Shown here one piece after another: positions 63,882 to 64,000 of a stretch of DNA of 64,000 bases. Below the pieces are notes generated by a model that was not told the DNA's origin, made no database searches, and saw nothing but the letters and a program-made list of their open reading frames with translations. The stretch is from Acetobacter nitrogenifigens DSM 23921 = NBRC 105050 (GTDB lineage Bacteria > Pseudomonadota > Alphaproteobacteria > Acetobacterales > Acetobacteraceae), in contig NZ_AUBI01000009.1 in NCBI RefSeq assembly GCF_000429165.1, forward strand, positions 106,991-170,990. Reading direction: 5' to 3'. Made by a program: the position numbers and the translations under genes. How positions within the stretch are numbered: position 1 is the first letter of the stretch; the number at the start of each line of letters is the position of its first letter.

Positions 63882-64000
63882 GACCTGGCGGCGACCGACT
63901 TTCCCGCGACTTAAGCCGCAGTATCATAGGCGCTGGGGTTTTTCACGTCCGAGTTCGGGATGGGATCGGGTGGATCTCTCCCCGCCATAGCCACCAGGTC
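63882..64000 (-). rRNA. rrf: 5S ribosomal RNA
   Basis: Read on the minus strand it begins GACCTGGTGGCTATGGCGGG and ends GCCGCCAGGTC, with the conserved CCCATCCCGAACTCGG loop. The two ends pair, and the length of 119 bases is complete to the window edge. The 23S gene should lie directly to the right. Confidence 0.95.

Overview
The window looks like chromosomal DNA of an acetic acid bacterium (Acetobacteraceae, Alphaproteobacteria). The support is a high-GC composition, a three-subunit proton-translocating transhydrogenase (pntAA-pntAB-pntB) followed by alcohol and aldehyde dehydrogenase genes, several large TonB-dependent receptors with Ala/Pro/Ser-rich N-termini, and a 5S rRNA plus initiator tRNA-Met pair at the right edge in alphaproteobacterial rrn order. 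The genus cannot be fixed from sequence reading alone.

Layout, left to right. (1) 1-4789: the 3' end of an efflux outer-membrane factor, then an acyl-CoA dehydrogenase and a thiolase (fatty-acid or related acyl-CoA catabolism) with a PsrA-like palindrome upstream. (2) 4802-6888: two decayed IS6-type insertion sequences in the same orientation. They bracket a 654-bp AT-richer cassette encoding a double-glycine-leader bacteriocin-like peptide and an 80-residue, three-helix membrane protein that is a candidate immunity protein. (3) 7100-10432: a DoxX membrane protein and a convergent operon of two flavin-dependent NtaA/DmoA-type monooxygenases. (4) 10857-17025: a tripartite EmrAB-OMF efflux operon ending in an unusual pirin, with a divergent LysR regulator. 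(5) 17452-28583: an arginine-deiminase-superfamily enzyme, a LysR-ABC amino-acid transporter operon with a fused binding protein/permease, then a TonB receptor, a TIM-barrel isomerase, an exported YtcJ-like amidohydrolase and a 2-oxoglutarate-type dioxygenase. (6) 28842-34236: pnt transhydrogenase genes with a perfect FNR box, followed by an aldehyde dehydrogenase broken by a nonsense codon and a zinc alcohol dehydrogenase broken by three indels. (7) 34748-35170: ribosome rescue factor ArfB.

(8) 35609-50885 is a large lactam/amide-utilisation island. It holds a TonB receptor, an MFS transporter, 5-oxoprolinase genes pxpB-pxpC-pxpA translationally coupled to a biotin carrier, a biotin carboxylase and a second, lysine-less carrier-like protein. 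A MarR-like regulator, hyuA-hyuB, a 2-hydroxyacid dehydrogenase and a second MFS pump follow. The pxpBC products are homologous to the carboxyltransferase part of urea carboxylase, so the operon has the parts of a split biotin-dependent carboxylase acting on a lactam or amide. (9) 51288-56535: two lipoproteins with striking inverted repeats around them, a LysR regulator, an M20 carbamoylase/allantoate amidohydrolase and a TatD nuclease. (10) 56679-63400: a purine-scavenging locus with a TonB receptor, an exported nucleoside hydrolase, an NCS2 purine permease and adenine deaminase, which together could import and break down nucleosides. (11) 63469-64000: a serine-recombinase remnant abutting the 3' end of tRNA-fMet, the rrn terminator, tRNA-fMet and 5S rRNA, all rRNA-operon parts on the minus strand.

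The most unusual items are the IS-bracketed bacteriocin cassette and the biotin-carboxylase/5-oxoprolinase operon with its lysine-less carrier. Next come the TonB-fed purine salvage locus and the decayed alcohol-oxidation genes attached to an intact FNR-boxed transhydrogenase operon. All identifications rest on reading motifs; no database search was run.
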